Shown here: positions 11,306 to 21,788 of the stretch, piece by piece
Layout of the letters: each line of letters begins with the position of its first letter
Position numbering within the stretch: the first letter of the stretch is position 1
Assembly (NCBI GenBank): GCA_963691655.1
Contig: OY829328.1
Span: 85,502,400 to 85,566,399, forward strand
From: Toxonevra muliebris
Taxonomy: Eukaryota; Arthropoda; Insecta; Diptera; Pallopteridae
Length of the DNA stretch: 64,000 bases
Direction of reading: 5' to 3'
The notes under the pieces: model-generated
The model's input: only the letters and a program-made list of their open reading frames with translations
Database searches by the model: none
What the model was told of the DNA's origin: nothing
Made by a program: the position numbers and the translations under genes

Positions 11306-11985
11306 TACTTTAAATTCAGTTAAATTCATTTCTCTCCAGCCTACAGATTTTCCAATACCCTATCGGATAATCAACTCAAAAATTATTAGGGTATTCACAA
11401 GGTGTCTCATTCACTGTCGTATCTTCTCATTTGTCATACAGTCTTTTCAACAAGAGCGCATTAGGCTTAATTGTACGAACAAGTTTAAGTGTCAAGTCGG
11501 ACTTTATTTTCAACATTTAATATTTCATTGCGTATGACGCTGTATAACTTTTAAAACAATTGCAATGACAATTTCGTTGTATACGTTATTTTTCAAATCG
11601 AGCTGCGTGTATGCAAAGCGTCTTTAAGCTATCATTATTTGCTCACATCTAAAGGAACCCAAAATGTCCTAGGTAGGTGCTGCAAATACCTTAAGATGTT
11701 GAAGGCATTCGTAAAAAAATAGAATCAGCTTTTTTTAAGACACCAGAATGTTTAAGACTTACCAAATCATTGTGCTTTTAGAGAAACATCAAAGCAGCAG
11801 CTTGCAGTGATAACATGAGTTTTTGAAGTAAATTTTACCATTATACTTGAAGCAGCCCAACAAAATCTGGCACTAAAGGTTATTAATTTATCCCTTATCC
11901 CAATCCAAATTCGTTTAAATGAATTCCAAATTGAATTCAGAGGTACCATAACCAAACCCTCACTGACGGCAAAACAAACAAAAAA
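11306..11985. other. Non-coding DNA with a partial MITE copy
   Basis: The segment at 11389-11439 resembles the left half of the MITE at 61538-61639 (shared ATTCACAA, GTCGTAT and CATTTGTCATA words). I see nothing else recognisable. The 62-codon frame at 11767-11955 may belong to decayed flanks of the Tc1-like fossil downstream. Confidence 0.45.
11389..11439 (+). repeat. Truncated MITE copy (relative of 61.5 kb element)
   Basis: Compared with 61539-61590, both contain ATTCACAA, a variant of TGTCT, GTCGTATC and TCTMATTTGTCATA in the same order and spacing. The right inverted repeat is missing here. Confidence 0.5.
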
Positions 11986-12560
11986 AATGGCAGGAGTGGG
12001 TCTTAAAGGCCTTTAAAGACGAATCTTTTTTACAGACGGCAAGTGCCGTAAAAAGTGCCTTGTCTATTAAGTGCAATAAGATGTTTCTGAGATTAGTTAA
12101 GCATCCAGGAAAAGCTCATGTTTGGGGTTCTTTTTCAAAACAGAGTTTCGACAGGATAATCATGTTTACGACAAATTTGGATATCCAGTACATAATCCAT
12201 TTATACCAGCATAGACTCTTATCTTCTGCCAATAACTGGTTTGGGAAAGGAAATCGAAATTGAGGGCTTTAAGAGTGCAGGACACTAAACATTAAAGTCA
12301 CTTGTGCAGTAAGTGAAATGAAGAAAATAGGACTGCGCCTCTCAAATCCAGGTGCTGACCATATTGAAAATTTTTGAGGAATTATCAAGTTTAAGGTGAA
12401 CAGAAAAAATACTAAGAGCATTTCTCAACTGAAACTACAGCTTAAATCAAAATGGCGGAGTTTGCCGCACTCATACGCCTAAAAGCGTTACCACAAAATT
12501 CATCAAAATTGTGGTAACTGAACACTGTATTGTTGTGTCAGCACATTGGACAAACAAATT
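11986..12560 (+). pseudogene. Tc1-like transposase fossil
   Basis: This is the C-terminal half of a transposase of the Tc1 (DD34E-type) group, which cuts and pastes its own element at TA sites. Around 12105-12140 the translation reads KHPGKAHVWGSFS, a decayed form of the KHGGGSVMVWGCFS motif. Around 12350-12480 it reads ADHIENF-stop-GIIKFKVNRK followed by SISQLKLQLKSKWRSLPH, matching the NPIENLWRILK-VNRK block that carries the last catalytic Glu, here still readable in HIEN. Many stops and frameshifts separate the pieces. The intervening DN-PKH block is not convincingly readable. I could not find terminal inverted repeats. It is old and inactive. Confidence 0.75.
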
Positions 12561-13462
12561 TTAAAAAATAATGTGGGATATTTTTTTTTGATTGGAGAAT
12601 TTTTTTGATGAACTTAGACCAAACATGCTCTTTTTGAAAAGACTGTGTATTATAAGTTATTAGACGGCATGGACTTTTGAATAGCCAACATTACAAAAAT
12701 TTATGATTTTATCAGTTTAGTCAAAAATCTTTCGAAATTTCTCCTTTTCGAATGTATTAACATTTTAGTTGCACATTTTTATTACTTTAATTTTGTTGTT
12801 GTACTATATTAAAAAACCATTCTCAGTTCGAACCACGCTATTACACATACATACATATTTATATTTAATTTAAGTATAAAAGCAAAAAGAAAAAAAACAT
12901 TAAAAATTTTGCATAGTAATAGGTTTACAATTTATGAATATGCATGAATTTGCTATTACGTAATAAAATATATGAAATTTAATTTTACATAAAATTATTG
13001 AAATCAAAGAGAGCAGTGATTAATTTTTGCTTATAGAATTTTTGTTGCTTTTGTTGCAATGGAAACACACGAAATCTAAAATTTTCACCGAAATTAATTG
13101 GCAGAGGGAGAAGATTGATAGATCTACTATAGTACAATACTATAATATTGATATATTTAGGTATAGTTCGTTTCAACAGAGTTTAACTTTCTACTGCCAA
13201 TATAGGAGCATAGAGTAGAGAGTATTTTACGCTGATCCAATAGAACTCAACGACTATATATTGAGAGCATAGCTTGGCATATTTTCTCTTTCTCTCTCTG
13301 TGTATAGCTCTCTTTGCGCATATTGAAAAGTCTTTGCTCTAACTAAAATAAAACCAACGACAATGATTGGTCAATTGAAGTGATACCGTAGCATATTCTC
13401 TCTCTGTGAATATTCGTAAATACGAACTCTTTTGAAACGAACAATGCATATGAAAAAGTAAT
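12561..13462. other. AT-rich non-coding DNA
   Basis: I see no recognisable gene. Pyrimidine-rich words (TCTCTCTCTGTGTATAGCTC near 13290) recur at 13390-13420 in a related context (GCATATTCTCTCTCTGTG), suggesting a small local duplication. Confidence 0.4.
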
Positions 13463-13585
13463 AATCTGCAGTTGAATCATCTGATCTGTGAACGTACAAA
13501 TCGTCACGTAATTCACACGAAAATATATACAAATTACTCACTTTTACGTGACAAGTTCACGGATCAGACAATTCGACCACAGATT
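13463..13585. mobile_element. Short MITE, 123 bp, ~31-bp inverted repeats
   Basis: The left end AATCTGCAGTTGAATCATCT then GATCTGTGAAC is mirrored by the right end GTTCACGGATCAGACAATTC then GACCACAGATT. The inner part also pairs (GTCACGTAA with TTACGTGAC). No coding capacity. The superfamily is unassigned because no clear target duplication is visible. Confidence 0.75.
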
Positions 13586-14067
13586 GTTGTTCACAAAAAT
13601 GTTTTTATGTATTATTGTGCTATGATACTGAAATTATAAATTATTTTAAATGAACTGTGAATATGACCACTAGGAGATCTAAAGAAGATGGTAAGGGGAC
13701 AGGACTTGTTAAAACGCATGGGGTTTATAAGCAGGCAAAGAAGATCTTGAGTTTTGGCACTACAAGCCAATATTTTAGCTATTTGCTATAATTTTAATTA
13801 TTAATAAAAAAAAATATTTATAGTTGTTTGTTGGAGTTTAGAAAGTATTAGGAAGTAGGGAATTGATTATATTCTACATTTATGCAATTTTAGTGCTTAA
13901 TAACTTTTTACTTTTCCATTTCTCACCTCGAACAAAAATAAAGACTGCAATTCGATTTTCGACTTAATTTCCGAGTTTTATACATTAAAATCAACCAATC
14001 CTCATATTTTTTTTAGCTAAAAAAAGTGGCTTACACTAGAGGGTTAATATCAAAATTATTATAATTA
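13586..14067. other. AT-rich non-coding DNA
   Basis: I see nothing recognisable here. Confidence 0.4.
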
Positions 14068-14916
14068 CACTGCCCTACAAATTTCAACTTTTCTTATGCG
14101 AATAAGATGCCTTCTACTGATTTCGAATGAATTTTTCATGCTGAATACGAATCTGTGGTCCAAAACTTTCCATAACGGGGTTGAAATCCCTGAAATCAGC
14201 GTTTTTGCCCAGTTTTGTAAAATTGTAGAGCTGAACCCTGACGTGCTGCAAACTTCGCCCTTTCAAATGAGCCCTAAGCCAAATTCGCTCGCGCCTTTAG
14301 AGCAGGGAATGACATTATGTCTAGGGATGCACGAAAAAAATGTACACAGAGCTGATTTTATTTTACATCTTAATTCGTCCGCAACATTTGATCTACCATT
14401 TTGAATTTTTGAAACCTGACTGCAGATTTGTAATCAGTGACCCTTAAAACACTTCGGACCACTGCATTCTTCTCTATATTTGGTTGGTATGAGTAAGATA
14501 AAATACGCCCACCATATTAGATCCGCCATTTTGAATGTTTGAAATCTGACTGCAGATGTGTAACCAATGACCCATAAAACATATCGGACCGCTACACTTC
14601 TCATTATGTCTGGCCGTGGATGTAAGTTAGATAAAATTCGTTCTGTGTACATTTCTTTCCTGCACCCCAAGACATATGCACACCTCCTGCTCCAAGGGCG
14701 CATCCGAGCAATTTGGCTTAGGGCTCATTTGAAAGGGCATGGTTCAGTTTTTAATTTCAGCTACACAATTGTTCAAAAATGGACAGGGGTTTCAACACCT
14801 TTTTTCTCGAAAACGTGACGTGATGCGAAGTTTTTGACCAGATTCGTGCTAAGCATGAAAAATTTATTCGAAAACACTGGGAATCATCTTATTCGCAAAA
14901 CCCATGCAGAGCAGTG
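14068..14916. mobile_element. Foldback-type element with ~290-bp inverted arms
   Basis: Ends are CACTGCYCT-type inverted repeats. The arms (14068-14360 and about 14620-14916) match in inverted orientation over long blocks, for example GCGAATAAGATG, CATGAAAAATTTATTCG, CTTTCAAATGAGCCCTAAGC and AATGTACACAG. The centre contains a direct repeat of about 130 bp (unit starts near 14385 and 14515, sharing CCATTTTGAAT and CTGACTGCAGAT). The arm words GAATAAGATG...TTTTTCACG...ACGTCACGTTTT also occur inside the two hAT-type elements at 39.8 and 47.6 kb, so the families share sequence. The three open frames here (14096-14404, 14434-14703, 14567-14818) are mirror images caused by the palindrome, not genes. 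Confidence 0.85.
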
Positions 14917-16234
14917 TTATCTATCAGTAAATTGTTAAAGCTTTTTCAAAGATTCTGCAAAACATTTTAAAGGATTGTTTCTATTTTTACAGTATTCAAA
15001 ATCTTCGTTTAAGATTTCTATTAGATTTAGCTTTGTACCAAAAAAAAAAAAGAAGCTGACAGAAGTCTTTTTTAAGTATCTCAAAGCCAAATACACATAA
15101 AAATATACATACTTACTATATAAAATCATATAAATGAACACACACTCAAAGAAGTAGCTACATATATCAACAAATGAAACACATACATTTTAGCTAATAA
15201 AAAGCTTGTAAATATTTGCTAAAGCATAAAAGCTTATTATAAAAACACACACACACAAAAACGCATGAGGATTTTTACCCAGGCAGCTAACAAAAAATCT
15301 CTAAAAAAAGCACACAAAAAAAATAAAATAAATAAATAAACAGCATACAAAAGCGTATAAAAACAAAAAGTTAAATATTTCCGTTTCCGGCATATAAAAA
15401 AAAAACAGTCAAAAAACACACAGAAAAAACAAAATATTTTTTGTTTTTTTTTTTCTTTTTTGAAGTTTTTCTTGATGTTTCCTCATGATGATGATGAATC
15501 TGATGATTCTGATGATGATGGCGTGAGATATCTACATGAAAGTGGGTGTGTATTTCTGAGACAATATGAAATATGTATGTGTGTATGTGTGTATGCGAGT
15601 ATGTTTTCCTACACTTTTCTTGAGCTCTTTATTTATTTTTTTCTTTTTTGTTTTAAATTCCACTACTTTCGAAATTTTGATATTTTTCTTTTTGTTTGTT
15701 TATTTGTACTTCAGCGCCTCTTGCTTTTAATTATTTATACACATTTCTATGATAGCTCTTAAAGTTCAAAAATATGTCTGAAGTTTCTTTATAAAAATAT
15801 AAAGAATCATTTTTATATATTGCCTAATAAATTTTAAAACTTAAAGCTTATACATAAGTTGATACTTCTCGCTGATACCTAAATATTATTCACGTAAAAA
15901 TCATAGCCACTGAAAAGACTGTGTTCTTCTTAAGTTAAAGATTCAAATTCACTATTAGTTGAAGCTTTCAGAATTTCTTCAACGAAAAGTTTTCTATCTT
16001 TTTGAATATAATTCTTTCACTTTCCCAAAAACACATTTTACAAAATGTTTTTATTTTTATTTAAAAAAAAAAAAAATCTCTAAGTCTCCTCTTTTCATTT
16101 CCGTAACCGGTTGTTGTCGTTGGCAGTAAATATAAATGCAAAGTATAAGCGATAAAAATCACTTTAGCGTAATTAAGCTTTTCTTTTCATTCCTTTTACT
16201 TTTTACTCTTTCATTCACTAGCATTTTCTTTTAG
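14917..16234. other. AT-rich non-coding DNA with GAT microsatellite
   Basis: No gene is recognisable. An imperfect GAT repeat lies at 15486-15520, which explains the acidic DDDESDDSDDD stretch in the frame at 15460-15762. Confidence 0.5.
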
Positions 16235-16393
16235 TCAAAAATATGCAAAACTATATTTGAATGAATTCACGCCGCGCGTGTTTAACAGAAACACCTGTTC
16301 TATGAAACCTTTACTGCTCATCGTCATGATTATGAAGATGATTACGAATATGATCACCAACAGCCCGCCCGTTTCATAGCCATTGATGCCCAT
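16235..16393 (-). CDS. Possible small membrane protein exon (hypothetical)
   Basis: From an ATG at 16393 the minus strand encodes 52 residues: a short polar start (MGINGYETGG), one hydrophobic helix of about 16 residues (LLVIIFVIIFIIMTM), then a polar tail (SSKGFIEQ and beyond). The codons are GC-richer and more balanced than the surrounding DNA, which suggests selection on protein. The CAA before the ATG is acceptable for a fly start context. A CAG|GTGTTT splice-donor-like site at 16295/16294 would end a 33-codon exon in phase 0, so it could be the first coding exon of a larger single-pass protein rather than a complete small protein. I do not recognise the family. The in-frame extension upstream to 16477 is phenylalanine-rich poly-pyrimidine and unlikely to be coding. 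Confidence 0.35.
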   Translation of the reverse strand: MGINGYETGGLLVIIFVIIFIIMTMSSKGFIEQVFLLNTRGVNSFKYSFAYF

Positions 16394-16477
16394 TTGCCAA
16401 AAGCGGAAGAAAAAAAAGAAAAGAAAAAAAGCAAAGTAGCGAAAAAATGTTACATAATATATTATGTGCTGCTGCAA

Positions 16478-17754
16478 TTTTCTGTTTTTTTTTTTTTTCT
16501 TTTCACTTTAGCTCTCCATTTATTTCCATTGAGCTACTACTACTAAAATACTAAAATTCTCTTATATATTTTTATTTACAATTTTATTGCAGCGTAAAGC
16601 TTTAGCTTTATGGTCAGCGAGTTACTTTCCTTTTTTTTCACTCATATACACACATAGACAAGAAAAGTAGTAAATACTTTTATACTTGCACAAAAACTGC
16701 ATATTCTAGAGAAAAATAGTACAAAAAATTGACAAAGGTTTCTTGGTCGCACACTTTCATTATGTGTATAAAAAATAACTTCTTTGAGAAATTTGGATAT
16801 TTGGTAGAGGAACAAAAATGTATATCATTTAGTTAACAATTTAATGATTTAATATTTCAGTCATTATCTTTTGAGAAACTGGGAAAGTAGTAAATTTTTT
16901 TTAGGATAAGTTATCTAGTGTCTGTTGTCTTCGTTCTCATGGTTTTTCTGGATTATTTAAATTCCAGTACCTTTTGTCAGGTTTTAACAAGTCTAACATT
17001 TGTGCATTTTTTCTTCTTTCCTTTTTCAAGATAAACTTGAGTCTTGACTACAAAGTCTTGTTGTAAGTTATCAACATAGCCTTGATTCGAGCATTATATC
17101 AAAGTATTCTGCTCGGAGTTCGGGCTCCACTTGCTATTCTCCCCTCACTGGCAGTCTCTGATGGTTTTGTTGATCCCAAGTGTTTTTAGGACAGAATTGA
17201 GTTGAGTAATGATGCCGTAGTATTTGACCTGAAGAGCAAAGCATTTCGCCAGTTGTACCTTTAACATTTCTTGCCTCTATGATCCATCCTCTGATTTTTC
17301 GTGACGATTTTATTGTTTTCAAACCCTCGCGATATATTTTCACAAACATAAAAAGCATTTGAGCATTTTTCATTCTTAGAAGTATTTGTTATTGAGTTCA
17401 GGATTCAGATAATCTTGTATTTTTCCGAATACTTTTCGGAAAAATTTTCAATCTTTCTTTTTCTTTCCATATTTTTTGAATAGCCTCAAGTATGATATTA
17501 AAAATTTTTACCTTATTTTCCTTCTCTGATAGTCCTTATTGATTCTAGTTCTGCTTTTTACAAGCATACAAAATAACTAAGCTTTCCCTCATTCTCTTTT
17601 TCATGTTCCGTGTTTTCAGAATATCTTTGAGGCAAGCTTTGAATAAAAAGATTTAATTTGGGTCTTAGGACTTAGTACCTATTATGACCCCTTTGATAGT
17701 AGGTGATAACTGTTACAATCTAAACAATAAGTTTGAACAATCATTAAAATCATG
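16478..17754. other. AT-rich non-coding DNA
   Basis: I see no recognisable gene. The 79-codon minus-strand frame at 17134-17373 has a fairly protein-like composition but matches nothing I know. Its sequence surroundings (TC-rich, words like CCTCTGATTTTTCGTGACG) loosely resemble the repeat module at 1.2-1.9 kb. Confidence 0.4.
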
Positions 17755-17760
17755 AGAAGC

Positions 17761-18072
17761 ATTTAAGCTGTAGCCTAGTGGTTAGTGTCTTGGAATGCTA
17801 CGCAGAGTTGCCCGGGTTCATATCTCGGCACGCTCAAAAATCAAAAATAGAAAATAAAAATTGTTCTACATGGCGCCTCCTCTTGGCTGGTAATGGCAAA
17901 CATACAAGAGTAAAAAAAAATTCATTTGAAAAGCTTTTCACTTCGCAGTTCGTATTCGGCATACAACTGTAGGTTTCTTCCATTCGTGTATAAATATAAC
18001 TCACACAACATCAATGGATGCGAAAAGCTCCGCCTTGGCCCTTCATGGGCTGCTGTGCCCTAATAGTAGTAT
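17761..18072 (+). mobile_element. tRNA-derived SINE with target-site duplication
   Basis: This is a short non-coding retroelement transcribed by RNA polymerase III from internal promoters and copied by a partner non-LTR reverse transcriptase. The head shows an A-box-like TAGCCTAGTGG (17773-17783) and a B-box-like GGGTTCATATC (17814-17824), spaced as in a tRNA gene. A non-tRNA body follows (GGCGCCTCCTCTTGGCTGGT near 17873, CCTTCATGGGCTGCTGTGCC near 18040). It is flanked by AGAAGCATTTAAGC (17755-17768) and AGAAGCATTAAAGC (18073-18086), a 14-bp duplication with one mismatch, which marks the insertion. The duplication overlaps the start of the head by a few bases. The 64-codon frame across it is not a gene. 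Confidence 0.85.
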
Positions 18073-18086
18073 AGAAGCATTAAAGC

Positions 18087-18548
18087 CTTTTTTCCCCTGT
18101 GTTCCAGAATATTCCAAAATCGAATAGGATATCGAGCTTAAGGCTCGGGATCCAGCTCTGATTGATCGCCTCTCTCGTAAACATTAATGATTCGCCCGAT
18201 TTTAACTCCTCTCTCTCTTGTTTTCACAAGCATAAAAAGTGTGCCTTTACCTTTGCTTCTTTCCACCCCCCCCCCCCCCGCCCCCCTCATTCGGTTAAAA
18301 AAGTCAGGGAAAATCTCTGTACTCGGTACTAAAATTTTTAACCTCTATCAAATATCCGAATTTCACTAGTGTATGTTTGCATCTTAGTAGAGTATCGCTT
18401 TCTTGCAAGAAAAAACTTTCACAACAAAATTTCTTAAATTTTTTTGTTTTACTTTCTTGCCGCTTCCCACTTCCTCCCACTCTCCCCCACGCAGTCTCCA
18501 ACCCTCTCTAAAAGTTTATTTCCGCGTTGTTTCATTATTATTTTCTCA
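18087..18548. other. Pyrimidine-rich non-coding DNA with poly-C tract
   Basis: Contains a C-run (18266-18289, broken by one G) and a stretch of CTCCC/TCTCC words (18470-18500). No gene is recognisable. Its pyrimidine-rich end leads directly into the candidate exon that starts at 18549. Confidence 0.4.
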
Positions 18549-18960
18549 GGAGCGCAAGATCAGACACCGCGAAGCATAAAGCGTTCGTGTAACGAACCGT
18601 TAAGGCACATTTACACCATAAAGCGTAGTCAAGTGCGAAAATGTGCGACACACACACAAACAAAAAAAGAAGAAGATTCAAGAAAAAATAGCAACAAAAA
18701 AATACACAAAAGCAATAGCAAATAGCAACCGTGCAATATATGCAAACAGCAAAAAAAAAAAAAAAACGAAAAAAAAAAAATAAAATAAATAAAAAAAAAG
18801 CAACGCAAAAAAGAAAGAAAACAAATGCCGCTGGTCAGAAAGGAAGCGGAAGTGACAACTTTATTGTACTTTGACAGTTGATGAAACTTTTGCTCGTTTT
18901 TCTGCATTCGTTTTGTATGTAATTCTCTTCTCTCTCACTGTTCACTTTTGTTTTGTATGG
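18549..18960 (+). other. Possible 5' exon / long leader (hypothetical)
   Basis: A polypyrimidine stretch ending TTATTTTCTCAG (18538-18549) resembles a splice acceptor. It is followed by a GC-richer non-coding segment (18550-18640) and then about 170 bp dominated by A and CAA/GCAA words, the texture of long dipteran 5' leaders. A short frame MPLVRKEAEVTTLLYFDS starts at ATG 18826 after ACAA and stops at 18880-18882. GTATGT at 18915-18920 could be a donor. Alternatively the segment is simply a low-complexity patch. No initiator or downstream promoter element is convincing. Confidence 0.22.
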
Positions 18961-20312
18961 TTGTGTGTCATCGTTTTTATGCTGTCAATTTGAAGTCAGT
19001 ATTTTGTGAATTTTTATTTTGTTTTGTGTGTGTTTTTTTTAATGAATTGTGTTCCATTTTTTTTTTTTTTAACTTTTGTATGGCTTCTGTAAATTTCAAG
19101 CAATAAAATAAAATGCTCTGAATTTTCTGAATTTCCAAAAGTTAAGAAACTCAGGCCAGAAAAAAAGTAACAAAAAAGTTGTATGGGCACATAAGCGTTC
19201 AGTAGCTTTTACTTTTAATTATAATTTAGTAGTTAAAGGTAGTGACGGCAGCAAAGACAGCTGTAAATATTTAATATTATTAAAACAGCATCAAAAGTTA
19301 TTTTTTTCTTTTCTGAAAATAAACATTTTTGTCTCTTTTCTCATTTTTTCCACTTTGTGTTTAAATTTTTCTTTCTCTCTCTCTCTCTCTCTGTCTCCCT
19401 AAGGATACCAAAATTTTTCTACAATACTTTAACCTCAAATACGAAATGAAGCATAATTAAGGTGATTCCCATAAGTATACATCAAATGCCTTTTAGTTAA
19501 AAACAAAAAAAAAAAACAGAAAAAGGGAAAAAATGTGTCAGTTGTATGTGGCTAATAAACAACAAAAATGGTCAAAATGAAAAACATATTGTTACCCAAC
19601 AGCATATAATTGATAAAGGACAACAATTTTCTCATGCCCATTCTTGTGTTTTCATTTCTTTTTACCTTTATAAATGTAAATTGAACCTTTACCCTTGCTA
19701 TAGTGTCAAGTATAGTAAGTAAAAAAAAAAAAACATGAGTAAACACTGTAATAATAACTTCACACTTCTCTTTGAGATGAGCCTTCCGTGAAAAGTTAAT
19801 CAGTTAAAGTGTTCTTTATTCACAATAAGTACAATATAAAAGGAAAGAGAGAGAGAGAGACATAGAGAAAAGAAAGTGACCTCAATCAGTAGAATCGTTA
19901 TTAAATTAAGCTTAAAAACAAAAAGCAGTTAAGACGGAATAAAAATATTCATCACACTCTATTTATTTTCACACACAAACAAATTTATTCTTTTTCACTA
20001 ATATGAGGAATATCATTCATCAAATAACCAACCACTTGATTAAGATATACATATCTATATTACGTATCGCTGCTTTAATTTAAACTAAAAGAGAATAGCG
20101 TAAGTTTCTGGTGTAAGTCAGTAAAATTTTTGGTATAGATGAAAGTGGACACGCTTTATTTTGAAAAATTTGAAGTTGGGACCTTGGCAAATTAAGGTGA
20201 TAAAAGCATTGATGTAAATTGTACCTATATTAATCAATTGAGTCAAGAAGAAGAAGAGAAGAAATGAGAAAAGAAAAAAAGCGAGGAACGAGGACGGGGT
20301 AACGCCAGAATC
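18961..20312. other. AT-rich non-coding DNA with TC/GA microsatellites
   Basis: (TC)n at 19373-19391 and (GA)n at 19845-19860. I see no gene. Confidence 0.5.
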
Positions 20313-20680
20313 GTTGAAATTATATCTTAATTGAACTTAAGTTATGACTTTGAAAATTAACCCTTAGATTTAACTTTCATAGTTTCCTAAAAACATCATA
20401 AATTGAGGAAATGGGGTCAGTTCAGAAAATATGAGACCTAGAATCATTTTTCACAAAACGCACACACTCTCATGTACTAGACTTTCTATAACGAACTCTT
20501 ATGTAGACTAGTTACAATAAAAAGAACACAACAACAAATAAATATATGAAACGGTAGTGGTAGTTTCCTTCAACATCAAAGCCTTGTAATTCTGGGTTAC
20601 GATTTCAAATATTAGTAACTTATATAGGATGTTGAAAGACTAAGAACTAACACTAACATCACTCAAGAGAAAATTGTACT
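20313..20680 (+). repeat. Older copy of the 52-53 kb palindrome unit
   Basis: Shares, in the same order, AACTTAAGTTATGACTTTGA, TTTCATAGTTTCCTAAAAA, CACACACTCTCATGTACTAG, AACGGTAGTGGTAGTTTCCT, TTCTGGGTTACGATTTCAAA and AAGAACTAACACTAACATCA with the units at 52.5-53.8 kb. Identity looks near 80-85 percent by eye, versus almost 100 percent among the 52-53 kb copies. The homology stops near 20680. The unit is non-coding and of unknown class. Confidence 0.85.
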
Positions 20681-20812
20681 ATGGGTGATGATTTGTGCAC
20701 CCAACATTGGGCATACGGAGGAAGATTTGCAGAATTCACGACCTGCCAACATTTATACAGATATTGGTCAAGGACTCGTGGATCTATGTTGGCCTGTGGT
20801 GTGATTTGGGTA
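20681..20812 (+). repeat. Probable 3' end of a decayed non-LTR element
   Basis: This is a GC-richer 130-bp stretch that runs directly into the CCTAA array. Its end (CTGTGGTGTGATTTGGGTAA) resembles the reverse complement of the 5.4 kb element's 3' UTR (CACTGTGGTATCACAATGAG) only loosely. The interpretation rests on position before a CCTAA tail. Confidence 0.35.
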
Positions 20813-20852
20813 ACCTAACCTAAACTAACCTAACCTAACCTAACCTAACCTA
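20813..20852 (+). repeat. (CCTAA)n array, about eight units
   Basis: An array of CCTAA with one variant unit (ACTAA). The pentamer is the insect telomeric repeat (TTAGG on the other strand), but higher flies lack telomerase repeats. Shorter CCTAACCTAA runs also end the retrotransposon at 5382-5400, so a retrotransposon tail is the simpler reading. Confidence 0.85.
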
Positions 20853-21655
20853 ATTTAACCAATTTATAGAAGAGTCACTTTCATTGTACACAGCCAAATA
20901 GCAATCACAGCACTGGATAATAAGATCATAAGATCTAAAGCAATATTAAGCTGCTTTAATGTTTTGGAAATAAACAGGTGTCATTAAATATACCAATAGG
21001 AACCATCAAATCAAGTTAGACAAAAAAAGTGGAGGAAACAATCAACAGATCCTGGCAGGCCCGGAGCCACTGAAAGATATTCTGAGGATTATGACCTTCT
21101 CTTATTAACATAACAAACCAATGTTTTTATACCAAATCTCTGTACTCAAAGTAGCGGAGATATACCGCAAAAAAAAGAAACATTAGCACTTGTCCAAAAC
21201 TTTTCATATTTGCATATTGACATCCTCCGGAGACCAATTGATATGAGTAGCTGATTTGGTTAAAAAATCAAGCTAAAAGTCTGGAAACGTATAAGCGATA
21301 AACAAACAAAACAAACTTGTTGCATTTAATATTTTATATAAGTATTGAAAAAATTTTATATTGTTTATCTGTGCATATTTATGTTTCAACAATACCATCA
21401 AAGAAACCCAATTTAACATAGTTGCTATCGAGAACACTCTCATTTCGTGGTATTGAATATTGAATTTTCCTGTTGCCTTGAGGGCAAGAAATAAATTTCT
21501 TATTAACTTTTAATACACACACACATATTCTGCATAAATTCATATGAATGCTTGAATTACAAATTATTGTACATTTGTGCTGAATCAACTACATCAAACT
21601 GGAACTTGTATACACAAATATATTAAAATAGTTGTATCTTATTATTACAATGTAC
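20853..21655. other. AT-rich non-coding DNA
   Basis: I see nothing recognisable in this stretch. Confidence 0.4.
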
Positions 21656-21663
21656 ATAGAAGC

Positions 21664-21780
21664 CACTGGCAGAGGGGTTTTAATTTATTCATAAACGATC
21701 AAAATGTGTGAGATTTTCATCGCTAAGAGATGGGTTTTAACCCCAAGCCCCTCTTTTAGATCTGCTAGTGAAAGAAGCTA
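21664..21780. mobile_element. hAT-type MITE, 117 bp, 8-bp target duplication
   Basis: Terminal inverted repeats CACTGGCAGA and TCTGCTAGTG (9 of 10 pair), with further pairing of GGGGTTTTAA-like and TTAAAACCCC-like words inside. It is flanked by ATAGAAGC (21656-21663) and AAAGAAGC (21781-21788), an 8-bp duplication with one mismatch, as expected for the hAT superfamily. It has no coding capacity and would rely on a hAT transposase from elsewhere. Confidence 0.8.
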
Positions 21781-21788
21781 CAAATAAA

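Noticed and set aside
14096..14818. Three frames on both strands of the foldback element
   Set aside because: They mirror each other across the inverted repeat and share the same peptide words; no known protein.
17761..17835. Functional tRNA gene
   Set aside because: A and B boxes are present, but the arms do not fold into a clean cloverleaf, and a body plus flanking target duplication mark it as a SINE.
20813..20852. True interstitial telomere (TTAGG array)
   Set aside because: Short, in a retrotransposon-rich region, and the same pentamer ends a non-LTR element here; higher flies do not use TTAGG telomeres.
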